Shown here: piece by piece, positions 16,749 to 24,833 of the stretch
Position numbering within the stretch: the stretch's first letter is position 1
Layout of the letters: each line of letters begins with the position of its first letter
NCBI GenBank assembly: GCA_030748495.1
Contig: JASMLX010000024.1
Location: forward strand, 1-59,706
Length of the DNA: 59,706 nt
Source of the DNA: Candidatus Poribacteria bacterium
Lineage (GTDB): Bacteria; Poribacteria; WGA-4E; UBA9662
Reading direction: 5' to 3'
The notes under the pieces: model-generated
What the model saw: only the letters and a program-made list of their open reading frames with translations
Databases searched by the model: none
What the model was told of the DNA's origin: nothing
Translations under genes and position numbers: made by a program

Positions 16749-17765
16749 ATGTTTGATAACGTTAAAGTAGGCATAATCGGTTGCGGTGGAATGGGAAGTC
16801 AACACGCCCGAAATTTAGCTAAAATTGAAGGTGCCGATCTACGTGCATTGGCCGATGTCAATTTAGATGCAGCCGAGCGGTTAAAGCGAGAAGTTGGAGG
16901 GAAATACTGCACCACAGACCCACAGAATCTATTTTATGATGAACAGATAGATTTGGTTCTCATCTGTACTCACCATCATCTGCACCTTCCTTTCGCTGTT
17001 CAAGCCGCTGAAGCCGGTAAAGATGTTTTTGTCGAGAAACCATTGGCACTGACAATTAAAGAGTGCGAACAGATAGAGTCGACGGTCGAGCGTACAGGTG
17101 TAAAATTGATGGTTGGGTTCCAAGCCAGATTTTCTCCATTTATGAAAAAGCTAAAACAGTCGGTTCCAAATCCGCTAGTAATTGTGGGGCAGATGGTAGA
17201 TCCGAGGTGGGGAGACGATAGTTGGGCCAACGATCCAATCGAAGGTGGAGGAAATGTGTTGTCACAGGGTTGTCATCTACTCGATGCCATCTGCTGGTTA
17301 GCTGACTCTGAACCGGTCAGTATCTATGCTGAAGGCGGAAACCTCACACATCCCAAGATACCGGAAATCACCGATAGCATCGTCTCGACTATTCGCTTTG
17401 CCAGCGGATGCGTAGCCAGTGCTATCATTGGGGATTTTGGTGCACCTGCCCTGGTTGGGAAAGGATTCTACGAACTTTTCGGAGGCGATAAAACTGCTAC
17501 TCTTTCAGGATACTATAATACCCCGGCAATCAAGTTCTGGGGGATCGAACCCCAAACGTTCACTATGGATAACCTACCTGCTGAACTCCGTGACGGTAAT
17601 GCTGCTCATGGTTACGTCGGAGAAATGGAGGCTCTTATTAGCTGGGTTAGATCAGGTACGGATCCCATGGAGGCAGCCAAAGTAGGCGACGGTCTAAAGG
17701 CGACCAAACTGGCGGTTAAGGCAATTGAAGCTATCAAAAGTCAGGTGCCGCAAGAATTGACATAA
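16749..17765 (+). CDS. Gfo/Idh/MocA family oxidoreductase
   Basis: The product has 338 residues from ATG 16749 (MFDNVKVGIIGCGGMGSQHA). The in-frame region upstream to 16578 overlaps the preceding gene and is not family-like. The sequence shows the glycine-rich loop GIIGCGGMGSQH, then LADVNLDAAERL, the nucleotide-side VLICTHHHLHLPFA and the intact catalytic VEKPLALT. GGGNVLSQGCHLLDAICWLA in the C-terminal domain carries the conserved His and Asp of the substrate site. The canonical EKP contrasts with the altered motif of the gene just upstream, so this pair may act in sequence. The glycosyltransferase gene starts only 8 bp downstream. Confidence 0.9.
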   Translation: MFDNVKVGIIGCGGMGSQHARNLAKIEGADLRALADVNLDAAERLKREVGGKYCTTDPQNLFYDEQIDLVLICTHHHLHLPFAVQAAEAGKDVFVEKPLALTIKECEQIESTVERTGVKLMVGFQARFSPFMKKLKQSVPNPLVIVGQMVDPRWGDDSWANDPIEGGGNVLSQGCHLLDAICWLADSEPVSIYAEGGNLTHPKIPEITDSIVSTIRFASGCVASAIIGDFGAPALVGKGFYELFGGDKTATLSGYYNTPAIKFWGIEPQTFTMDNLPAELRDGNAAHGYVGEMEALISWVRSGTDPMEAAKVGDGLKATKLAVKAIEAIKSQVPQELT

Positions 17766-17773
17766 ATAATTCT

Positions 17774-18982
17774 ATGACTGAACCTGTTTCTTGTATCTTG
17801 AATTGGCAGCCGTCCAGTGTTCACGGATGGGGAGTTTATGGCCTCAACCTGGCCTTAAACTGGGTGAGAGAAGGTCGGCTGCGTCCCATTTTTTCGCAGG
17901 CCTTTCAGATGGAACTGATTAAGCTGGACCCGATACGTCGCTCCATCTTCCAGTCAATTTATGATGCGACGGAAGAACTCAAATCCCAGTTAATACAACT
18001 ACCGGCAGATCAGAAACTGGTTTTCGACCTACCCGTTCTGCACGGGCTTGGTAATGGCCTAACCACCGATCCATCGTTTAACCAACAGGTATTGCTGAGT
18101 TCACGCCTGATGGGGGTTGTTTTCTTTGAAGATACAGCTTTAACACCAAAAGCGATGGAAAGAACCGAATTATATCGAATGATAATAGCCGGTTCTAACT
18201 GGAATCGAGAGATACTACAGGCCAATGGATACCAGAATGTGGTAACGATCATGCAAGGGGTTGATCATACTGTTTTTCATGCAGAAAATAAGGTGTCGTG
18301 GTTGCCAGACCGTTTCTTAATCTTTTCCGGCGGCAAGTTAGAGTTCCGCAAAGGCCAAGATCTGCTCCTTAAAGCCGTCAGCTATTTTATTGAATCGCAC
18401 CCGGATGCAGTCCTGGTGACAGCCTGGCAAAGTCCATGGCAAGATCTAGCCGAAAAGCTGAATCGATCGCGCGTTGCCGAACCGGTGGTATATGATGAGC
18501 GGGGGCGAGTAGATGTGCCAACTTGGGTCGCCAACAACGGAATTCCATCTCAAAATTTCTTGAACTTAGGCTTAATCTCAAATAGCCAGATTGCCAATAC
18601 AGTTCGACAGATGGATGTGGCTCTATTTCCGAATCGAGCCGAAGGCGGCACCAATCTAGTAGCCATGGAGTGCATGGCTTGTGGGGTTCCCGTGATCCTT
18701 TCGCGCAATACGGGGCACTTAGATCTAGTCCACGATGATGGGTCACCACCGACTTGTTTGACGCTGGATGACCAAAAGCCGGTCGTGGCCTCAAATATGG
18801 GAACCGACGGTTGGGGGGAGAGCCAGGTTGACGAAATCGTTGACCGGTTGGAGTTTGCCTACCAAAATAGAGACCCGCTACGTCAGATTGGCAGACAAGG
18901 GGCCGAATTTATGCATCAATATAGCTGGGAGCGACAGTCAGCTAAATTAGGCGATTTAGTTCTACAACTCCCTTCCAAATAA
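17774..18982 (+). CDS. Glycosyltransferase, GT4-like (GT-B fold)
   Basis: 402 residues. N-terminal NWQPSSVHGWGVYGLNLALN would be the acceptor-side Rossmann lobe. The second lobe starts at FLIFSGGKLEFRKGQDLLLK, a family signature in which the Lys contacts the donor diphosphate. NRAEGGTNLVAMECMACGVP fits the E-x7-E signature of GT4 enzymes, with the two Glu near residues 290-297. It is a soluble retaining enzyme that should transfer a nucleotide-activated sugar. Its position 8 bp after a dehydrogenase gene links it to the same carbohydrate pathway, perhaps surface polysaccharide or a glycosylated small molecule. Confidence 0.85.
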   Translation: MTEPVSCILNWQPSSVHGWGVYGLNLALNWVREGRLRPIFSQAFQMELIKLDPIRRSIFQSIYDATEELKSQLIQLPADQKLVFDLPVLHGLGNGLTTDPSFNQQVLLSSRLMGVVFFEDTALTPKAMERTELYRMIIAGSNWNREILQANGYQNVVTIMQGVDHTVFHAENKVSWLPDRFLIFSGGKLEFRKGQDLLLKAVSYFIESHPDAVLVTAWQSPWQDLAEKLNRSRVAEPVVYDERGRVDVPTWVANNGIPSQNFLNLGLISNSQIANTVRQMDVALFPNRAEGGTNLVAMECMACGVPVILSRNTGHLDLVHDDGSPPTCLTLDDQKPVVASNMGTDGWGESQVDEIVDRLEFAYQNRDPLRQIGRQGAEFMHQYSWERQSAKLGDLVLQLPSK

Positions 18983-19000
18983 CAGCGTTGCGAGTGCAGG

Positions 19001-19525
19001 TTAAAAGATCTCTACGCCAGCCTGTTTCATGGCCTCTAGCGCCTGACGGCCATCGTCGGGTTGAATATTAACCGCCCGGACGGCATCTTTTCTAACACAG
19101 GTCTTCAACCCTTGTTTGACCGCGTCCAAAGCTGAAGCTTTAACACAGTAGTCGGTCGCCAGCCCAACCACTGTTAAGTCTTCAACGTTTTTTTGTTTCA
19201 GAAATTCAGCCAAATCAAGATTAGTGGCTTCAAAGGCTGAGTACCCATCGTCCTGCTTACCAGTCCCTTTGTATAATATTTGGTCGATTGCTTGATGATT
19301 GAGATCAGGATGAAATGCGGCGCCTGCTGAATCTTGTACACAGTGAACGGGCCACTGGTCAAAATGGGCTGTTTGGGATGGATGCCAATCTTTGCTGGCG
19401 ATGACCAGATCAAACTGCGGCAACATATTGTTGATCACCGGAACAATCTGGTCACCTGCTGGAACAGCCAATGCGCCACCGGGACAGAAATCGTTTTGAA
19501 CATCGACAATCAATAGTGCTTTCAT
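19001..19525 (-). CDS. pncA: Nicotinamidase/isochorismatase-family hydrolase
   Basis: 174 residues, typical of PncA. ALLIVDVQNDFCPGGALAVP carries the catalytic Asp at residue 8 of the D-K-C triad, together with one of the metal ligands. VIASKDWHPSQTAHFDQWPV supplies further metal ligands (D, H, H). VHCVQDSAGAAFHPDL matches the nicotinamidase consensus with HC. LTVVGLATDYCVKASALDA contains the nucleophilic Cys. The reaction is deamidation of nicotinamide to nicotinate in NAD salvage. It is transcribed toward the glycosyltransferase gene and convergent with it, separated by only 18 bp. A related isochorismatase-like amidase with other specificity is possible but the motifs favour nicotinamidase. 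Confidence 0.88.
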   Translation of the reverse strand: MKALLIVDVQNDFCPGGALAVPAGDQIVPVINNMLPQFDLVIASKDWHPSQTAHFDQWPVHCVQDSAGAAFHPDLNHQAIDQILYKGTGKQDDGYSAFEATNLDLAEFLKQKNVEDLTVVGLATDYCVKASALDAVKQGLKTCVRKDAVRAVNIQPDDGRQALEAMKQAGVEIF

Positions 19526-19794
19526 AGGTTGGGTTCCTTTAAGCCTAACTTCAAATCTACAACTGCATTTGTGGGTTGGATTAACTGATTATTTAAGAGA
19601 AGCACCCTCAAATCTGGGTTGGGCACGAAGATGATAACAAGATCTACTCAGTCTGTCAAGCCTGGAACTTTCAAAAGCTGTCCTGGCTGCTGCTCTGGCT
19701 TTGGAGTTCATTCCTAATAGTAGGAGAGGCCAGGTTACAGGGCCAAACCTACATTACGGGTAGGCGATAATAGCCTTTTTAAGTCTACACTATC

Positions 19795-19824
19795 TTGACA
19801 GAAACTGAGGCGAATTTCTATAAT
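19795..19824 (+). promoter_or_regulatory. Strong sigma70-type promoter before the amylase gene
   Basis: TTGACA at 19795-19800 and TATAAT at 19819-19824 match both consensus boxes exactly with an 18-bp spacer. Transcription would begin near 19831. This rules out the TTG at 19795 as a start codon, because it is the -35 box. Confidence 0.7.
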
Positions 19825-19878
19825 AGGCTTGTGTTTCTCAAAATTACCATCGCCCTTTTCTTCGTCTTTGGAGTCACT

Positions 19879-21672
19879 ATGTCTGAACTATCGCAACCCC
19901 CAATCGTGCACAAAATCGAACCACCCAACTGGTGGACCGGGATGAAATGGGATCACCTCCAGTTGATGCTTTATGGTAATAATCTGGATGGCATCTCAGT
20001 TCAGGCTTGTAACCATCGGCTTAAAGTGGTTGCTGTTCATACCAGGCCTAACTCCCATTATGCTTTTATAGATTTGGAGATTCCTGACGACTTGCCCGCA
20101 GGCAACTATACCTTAGAAATCGCCCGTTCGAACCAGAGCACCACCTTAGACTATCCAATACTTGAAAGAGAAGATAATGGCCGAAGACATCAGGGGTTTG
20201 GTGTTGAGGATGTAATCTACCTGATCACGCCTGATCGATTCGCCAACGGTGACCCGGCTAACGATCGAGTAGATGGGATACTGGACGATTTTGATCCGTC
20301 AGATCCTACCAAACGTCATGGAGGAGATTTACTGGGGATTATCGACCACTTGCCTTATCTCCAAGATCTGGGAATTACCACCATCTGGTTAAACCCTGTT
20401 CTGGAGAATAATAGTATCAATAGTTACCACGGTTATGCAGCCACCGATTTATACCGAATCGATCCTCGTCTAGGCACCAATGCGGAATATAAACGGCTGG
20501 TGGAACAATCTCATCGTCGTCAGATAACAGTCATCTTTGATCACGTTAGTAACCATATCGGCATCGGTCACCCGTGGTTAAAAGATCTGCCAACCGAAAC
20601 TTGGTTGAACGGTAGCCTCGAAAATCACCTCAGTGACAAACACTATCTCCTCTCGATTACCGATCCACACGCCGATCCATATGCCGAAGAGTTACTACGC
20701 ACCTTCTGGTTTGTAGATAGTATGCCAGACCTGAACCAACGTGATCCATTTGTGGCCAACTATTTGATTCAAAACACGCTCTGGTGGATCGAGTACGCTG
20801 GAATTGACGGCATTCGGGAAGACACCTATCCTTACGCCGATCAAGCCTTTTTAGCCCGCTGGGCTGAAGCGATCCTAAAGGAGTATCCAGATTTCAACAT
20901 CGTTGGTGAGATTTGGGCCACAGAACCGGCATACATTGCCAAGTTTCAGAAAGAGAACTCCCGTAATTTTGAAACTAACCTTCCCTGTGTGATGGATTTT
21001 CCGCTGTCACAGGCCTTCCGTCACTACCTGGAAGGGAGTGGAAAATTACGGGAGATTTATAGCATTTTCGCCCAGGACTTTCTGTACTCTGATACCGATA
21101 ACTTGATGATCTTCTTCGACAACCACGACATGGCACGAGGCATCTTAATCGCTAAAAGAAACGTCAGAAAAACCAAGCAGGTGATGGCCATGCTACTGAC
21201 AACACGAGGGATTCCACAACTCTTGTATGGAACAGAAATCAATATCAGGGGCGGGAAAAGTCACGTCGATTTGCGTGCCGATTTCCCCGGCGGATTTCCC
21301 GGGGATAAACGCAATGCCTTCACCGAAACGGGAAGAACCCAAGCCCAAAATGAGATCTTCTCTTATCTAAGGAGATTGCTACACCTTAGAAAAACGCACA
21401 AAGCACTAACATTGGGCAAGATGGTTCACTATCCACCATCCTTTGATAGTGACATATACAAATACCTGAGAATCGGTGAAGACGAGATTGTTCTGGTTCT
21501 CGTTAACGGTCAATCGAACAAACAGCGGGTTGATTTATCTGAATTATCCCATTGGTTTGACGGTCAGAGCCGGTTTCTAAATTTAATGACAGAAGAGGCT
21601 TTGGACCTCAACTTTTCAGAAGGTATTTGGGTGGAAGGCTGGGAGACCTTAATCTTACAGTTTAACCGGTAG
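19879..21672 (+). CDS. Alpha-amylase family glycoside hydrolase (GH13, neopullulanase/cyclomaltodextrinase-like)
   Basis: ATG 19879 has GGAG just upstream (19870-19873) and lies downstream of the promoter, giving 597 residues. A GTG at 19831 would add a convincing signal peptide (FLKITIALFFVFGVT), but only as a leaderless message. An N-terminal beta domain (KIEPPNWWTGMKWDHLQLML to about residue 95) matches SusA-type neopullulanases. The catalytic barrel shows FDHVSNHIG (region I), GIDGIREDTYPY with the nucleophilic Asp (II), VGEIW with the acid/base Glu (III) and FFDNHDMAR (IV). GGDLLGIIDHLPYLQDLGIT is also typical. It should hydrolyse alpha-1,4 (and perhaps alpha-1,6) glucans or cyclodextrins, in the periplasm if the longer start is used. 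Confidence 0.9.
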   Translation: MSELSQPPIVHKIEPPNWWTGMKWDHLQLMLYGNNLDGISVQACNHRLKVVAVHTRPNSHYAFIDLEIPDDLPAGNYTLEIARSNQSTTLDYPILEREDNGRRHQGFGVEDVIYLITPDRFANGDPANDRVDGILDDFDPSDPTKRHGGDLLGIIDHLPYLQDLGITTIWLNPVLENNSINSYHGYAATDLYRIDPRLGTNAEYKRLVEQSHRRQITVIFDHVSNHIGIGHPWLKDLPTETWLNGSLENHLSDKHYLLSITDPHADPYAEELLRTFWFVDSMPDLNQRDPFVANYLIQNTLWWIEYAGIDGIREDTYPYADQAFLARWAEAILKEYPDFNIVGEIWATEPAYIAKFQKENSRNFETNLPCVMDFPLSQAFRHYLEGSGKLREIYSIFAQDFLYSDTDNLMIFFDNHDMARGILIAKRNVRKTKQVMAMLLTTRGIPQLLYGTEINIRGGKSHVDLRADFPGGFPGDKRNAFTETGRTQAQNEIFSYLRRLLHLRKTHKALTLGKMVHYPPSFDSDIYKYLRIGEDEIVLVLVNGQSNKQRVDLSELSHWFDGQSRFLNLMTEEALDLNFSEGIWVEGWETLILQFNR

Positions 21673-21750
21673 TTAGCAGGTAGTAATTATGCTAACGTCT
21701 CAGTTTCTCCTGAACTCCTCAAGGTCGAGGGTAAACCGGCTTTCACGGTT

Positions 21751-22938
21751 TTACAGTCCCCGAGCTTCATTAATTGGGTTCTGGTAAGTCTCAATCTTTC
21801 CAGACACGACATCATCATAATTGACGGCTTGACCCGCAACTCCTGACTCATAGATGGCTTCAGCTACCGCTTTAGCTTTCAGGCCCATTTCAGCGTTGAT
21901 TTCAGGAGGCCTGCCATTTTCAATGGCATCTACAAAGTCATAACATTCCAGTTGGACCCCATCGGTTAATCCGTGTGGGAACAAGCGATCTTTTTCCTCC
22001 TTGCTTAAGTCGGCCATATAATCAGCTTTCAATGCTTCCATTGTGTAGGTCGTACCGTCTTTCAGAACTACTTTGGCCCCATCAAATGGTCCGTGAAAAA
22101 TATCACCGTCGTCCAATAGACAGCCTTCAGTGCCATAATAGACAACGTGATTAAAGGCATGTCCGGGGGCCGCCCATGTACAGGTCCAAGTCCCAATTGT
22201 GCCACTTTTGAAATTTATGGTCGCTGTCCAGGTATCTTCTTGCTCATTCTGAATCAGTTGGCCGTTTTTGGTTACTTTTAGATCCTGCAGTTGCGCAACA
22301 CGAGCGTAAACGGTATCAGGTTCACCAAACAGGTAGCAGAGTGTGTCACAATAGTGTGCACCAGAATCCATCACCATGCCGCCACCACCCAGGTTCAAGT
22401 CTAACCGCCAGTGCCAATTAGCTTCTGGATCAGGTTCACGGTAACTAGCATGTTGGGCAAAAAACATGGTCATATCTCCGAGCATCTGTTTCTGATTCAT
22501 CAGCCAATGTGCGGTCCGACGACTTGGCATCCGACGAATGTTCTCGGCGGTGGCGGCAATTTTTCCGTTTGCCTCGGCGGCCTGTATAATCGCCTGTGTT
22601 GCCTTAACGGTAATGCCAATCGGTTTCTCGACTATCACGTTGACGCCGGCATTCAAGCATTTAATAGCATTGACGTGATGAAAGGCGTGTGGAGTACAAA
22701 TATTAGCTCCATCTAAATCCTCATTCGCCAGCATTTTATCTGTGTCATCATAGACACCGGGACGTTTGCCCGTTTTCTCTTTCGCCCGATTCGCAAATTC
22801 CTCCGCCCGCTCTTTGACCGGATCACAGACCGCAACCAATTCCGCTTTCTCTGGGGCTACCTCATGTATTTTCAGATACGCATTAAGATGTCCACCAGCC
22901 ATACCACCACAACCAATAATCGCAATTTGAACTGACAT
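21751..22938 (-). CDS. Gfo/Idh/MocA family oxidoreductase
   Basis: 395 residues. AIIGCGGMAGGHLNAYLKI gives the glycine loop; LVAVCDPVKERAEEFANRAK follows it. NVIVEKPIGIT has the complete EKP motif, and GGGGMVMDSGAHYCDTLCYL carries the Asp and His of the substrate pocket. The protein is about 50 residues longer than the shorter members here, mainly in the C-terminal domain (GTIGTWTCTWAAPGHAFNH). It closes with AEAIYESGVAGQAVNYDDV, a common ending in the family. It starts at ATG 22938 after AAGGAAAAT. It is transcribed convergently with the amylase gene and stands alone. Substrate unknown, most likely a sugar or polyol. Confidence 0.9.
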   Translation of the reverse strand: MSVQIAIIGCGGMAGGHLNAYLKIHEVAPEKAELVAVCDPVKERAEEFANRAKEKTGKRPGVYDDTDKMLANEDLDGANICTPHAFHHVNAIKCLNAGVNVIVEKPIGITVKATQAIIQAAEANGKIAATAENIRRMPSRRTAHWLMNQKQMLGDMTMFFAQHASYREPDPEANWHWRLDLNLGGGGMVMDSGAHYCDTLCYLFGEPDTVYARVAQLQDLKVTKNGQLIQNEQEDTWTATINFKSGTIGTWTCTWAAPGHAFNHVVYYGTEGCLLDDGDIFHGPFDGAKVVLKDGTTYTMEALKADYMADLSKEEKDRLFPHGLTDGVQLECYDFVDAIENGRPPEINAEMGLKAKAVAEAIYESGVAGQAVNYDDVVSGKIETYQNPINEARGL

Positions 22939-23498
22939 ATTTTCCTTCCTAAATGATTATACTCATAATGTTATCAGGATCTAAATCTTTGAGTCAACCA
23001 CTTATTCTAAATACTTTTTAGACTTATATAATTTATCGGGCAAGAACATGTACCTTTTCGAAGTCTGTTTTATCCTTGGGTAGTTAGACTAACATTCTAA
23101 CGGACTCGAATTGAAAACAGTCCACTATCCATCAGTGGTTTTATAACCCATCCTGCGCAGTCAAAAACCGGTATAGTATCCCCCCTTCTCCGGCTTAATT
23201 ATTATCCATGATTTCCGGGGGATATGTGAGATAATTTCTGTGTTGTAATTTTATCTCTTTCGGGAGAAAAAGAGGTGCTTTCTAATATCAGAAGATCGAA
23301 ATAAACGGTAGAAGAGTTGGCCAAAAAAGCAGCCCAGGGGTATGAAATAGTGCTGTCGTTTCGGCCTTGAAGCCCGTAGGTAAGACCGAATTGACTTGCA
23401 ACCTGGTCCGGTCGCGGTATAATTGTATAATTAACTTCTGAACCGATCGTCGAGCCGAGAAATTAATGATCAAGACAAATTCAAGGGAAGAATAATCA
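22939..23498. other. 560-bp divergent intergenic region with a possible promoter
   Basis: No gene is visible. On the plus strand TTGCAA at 23396-23401 and TATAAT at 23418-23423 (16-bp spacer) could drive the nitrilase-family gene that starts at 23499, with a leader of about 70 nt. Other A+T-rich stretches exist but give no better match. Confidence 0.35.
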
Positions 23499-24791
23499 AT
23501 GTCAAATCTCCTTAATTGGGATCCCGAAAATGGATTTTCAGGTTGGACAGAATGGTGCCCAATGCCGGGTTTGTCGCCCCATTTTTCTGTTGATTCCGCG
23601 GGCAAACAAACAAGCCTCTGCTTACGAGGTGGCGGGAATCGCCATGTTTTTGGCGCTTGGTGCCAATGTATTCCTATCCAACCAGGCCAAGCCTATCAAT
23701 TAGAGGTCAATTTTCGCTATCAAGGTATGACAGATTTATCTCTGCACATTACGCCTCATATTGTTTGGCGGCGGGGCGATCTAGCCGAAGAGGGGTGTGC
23801 AGAAGACACTGTTTATACATTTTCCCGATCAGGTCAGAATAGCCAAATTGTAGGGAGAAACACTTTCGTTGCGCCAGCAAACTGCGATGGAGCAGAAGTT
23901 CGTCTGCTGCTACGCTATGCCCCTGACGGGATTATCTGGTTTGATCAAGTATCTCTGGTGGCTGAACAGTCGCCGACACCTCGCCCGGTTAGTGTGGGGG
24001 CAATGCGGTTTCGACCTCCTTACGACGCGAACCAAAACGATCATTTGCGTTTATACGCCGACCAAATCGATCGACTCAGTCATACGGATATTGTACTATT
24101 ACCGGAATTTGCTAATACCGCCTCCTTGCCCCAAAAACGCGGCCTCGAGTTATGGCAAGTTGCAGAGGAGATCCCTGGCCCCTTCTGCCAGATGTTAAGC
24201 CAAAAGGCCGTTGCCTACCAAACCTATATTTGTGCCGGAATCCTGGAACGAGAGGGCGATTTTATTTTTAATTGTGCCGTTCTCTATGACCGGCGAGGTA
24301 AGTTGGTCGGCAAGCAACGCAAAGTCCACCCTTATTGGCCAGAAGAACCGCTGGGAGTCTCGCCGGGGGACGAGTTTAACGTTTTCAGTACCGACTTTGG
24401 AACGGTCGGTATAATGATCTGCTACGATAGTTGGTGGCCGGAGTCAGCTCGACTGTTAGCCTTAAAAGGGGCAGAACTAATTCTGTTTCCTAATGCGGGT
24501 TACGAAGAGAAGATCTTACCCGCACGCGCCATCGACAACAACGTTTTTCTGGTAGCCTCAACGCTTAACTCGCCGGCTGCTATTATCAATCCTAAGGGAG
24601 AAATGTTAGCCGTTTCTGCTGTTGACAATGTTTTGTCCGCTGTAATTGATCTTAACACCCGCCCTAAGTGTCACCCTAACGCTGGCGGGAACCTAAACCC
24701 CGGGCCTGGTGGGGCACGCTGGGCCAGAAATTCAAATTCCAACCGATTATACCAGCAGATTTTAGAAGCAGTTCAAGAATCGGTGATCTGA
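23499..24791 (+). CDS. Carbon-nitrogen hydrolase (nitrilase superfamily) with N-terminal beta domain
   Basis: 430 residues. The C-terminal 265 residues are a nitrilase-superfamily amidase with the full Glu-Lys-Cys triad: Glu in VLLPEFANT, Lys in GKQRKVHPYWPEE and Cys in VGIMICYDSWWPESARLLAL. LVASTLNSPAAIINPKGEML follows as expected. The N-terminal 165 residues (LLNWDPENGFSGWTEW to VWFDQVSLV-like IIWFDQVSLVAE) look like a carbohydrate-binding-type jelly roll (CBM4/9-like). No signal peptide is visible, so it appears cytoplasmic despite that domain. This two-domain layout is unusual for a nitrilase. The reaction would be hydrolysis of an amide or carbamoyl bond; the fused domain hints at a sugar-linked or polymeric substrate. 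Confidence 0.85.
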   Translation: MSNLLNWDPENGFSGWTEWCPMPGLSPHFSVDSAGKQTSLCLRGGGNRHVFGAWCQCIPIQPGQAYQLEVNFRYQGMTDLSLHITPHIVWRRGDLAEEGCAEDTVYTFSRSGQNSQIVGRNTFVAPANCDGAEVRLLLRYAPDGIIWFDQVSLVAEQSPTPRPVSVGAMRFRPPYDANQNDHLRLYADQIDRLSHTDIVLLPEFANTASLPQKRGLELWQVAEEIPGPFCQMLSQKAVAYQTYICAGILEREGDFIFNCAVLYDRRGKLVGKQRKVHPYWPEEPLGVSPGDEFNVFSTDFGTVGIMICYDSWWPESARLLALKGAELILFPNAGYEEKILPARAIDNNVFLVASTLNSPAAIINPKGEMLAVSAVDNVLSAVIDLNTRPKCHPNAGGNLNPGPGGARWARNSNSNRLYQQILEAVQESVI

Positions 24792-24833
24792 CCTGTTTTG
24801 TCAAGAAAGCTAATGCTTGGAGAACTGGCTAAA

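Noticed and set aside
19795..19878. Start of the amylase at TTG 19795.
   Set aside because: The TTG is part of a consensus -35 box and no ribosome-binding site precedes it.
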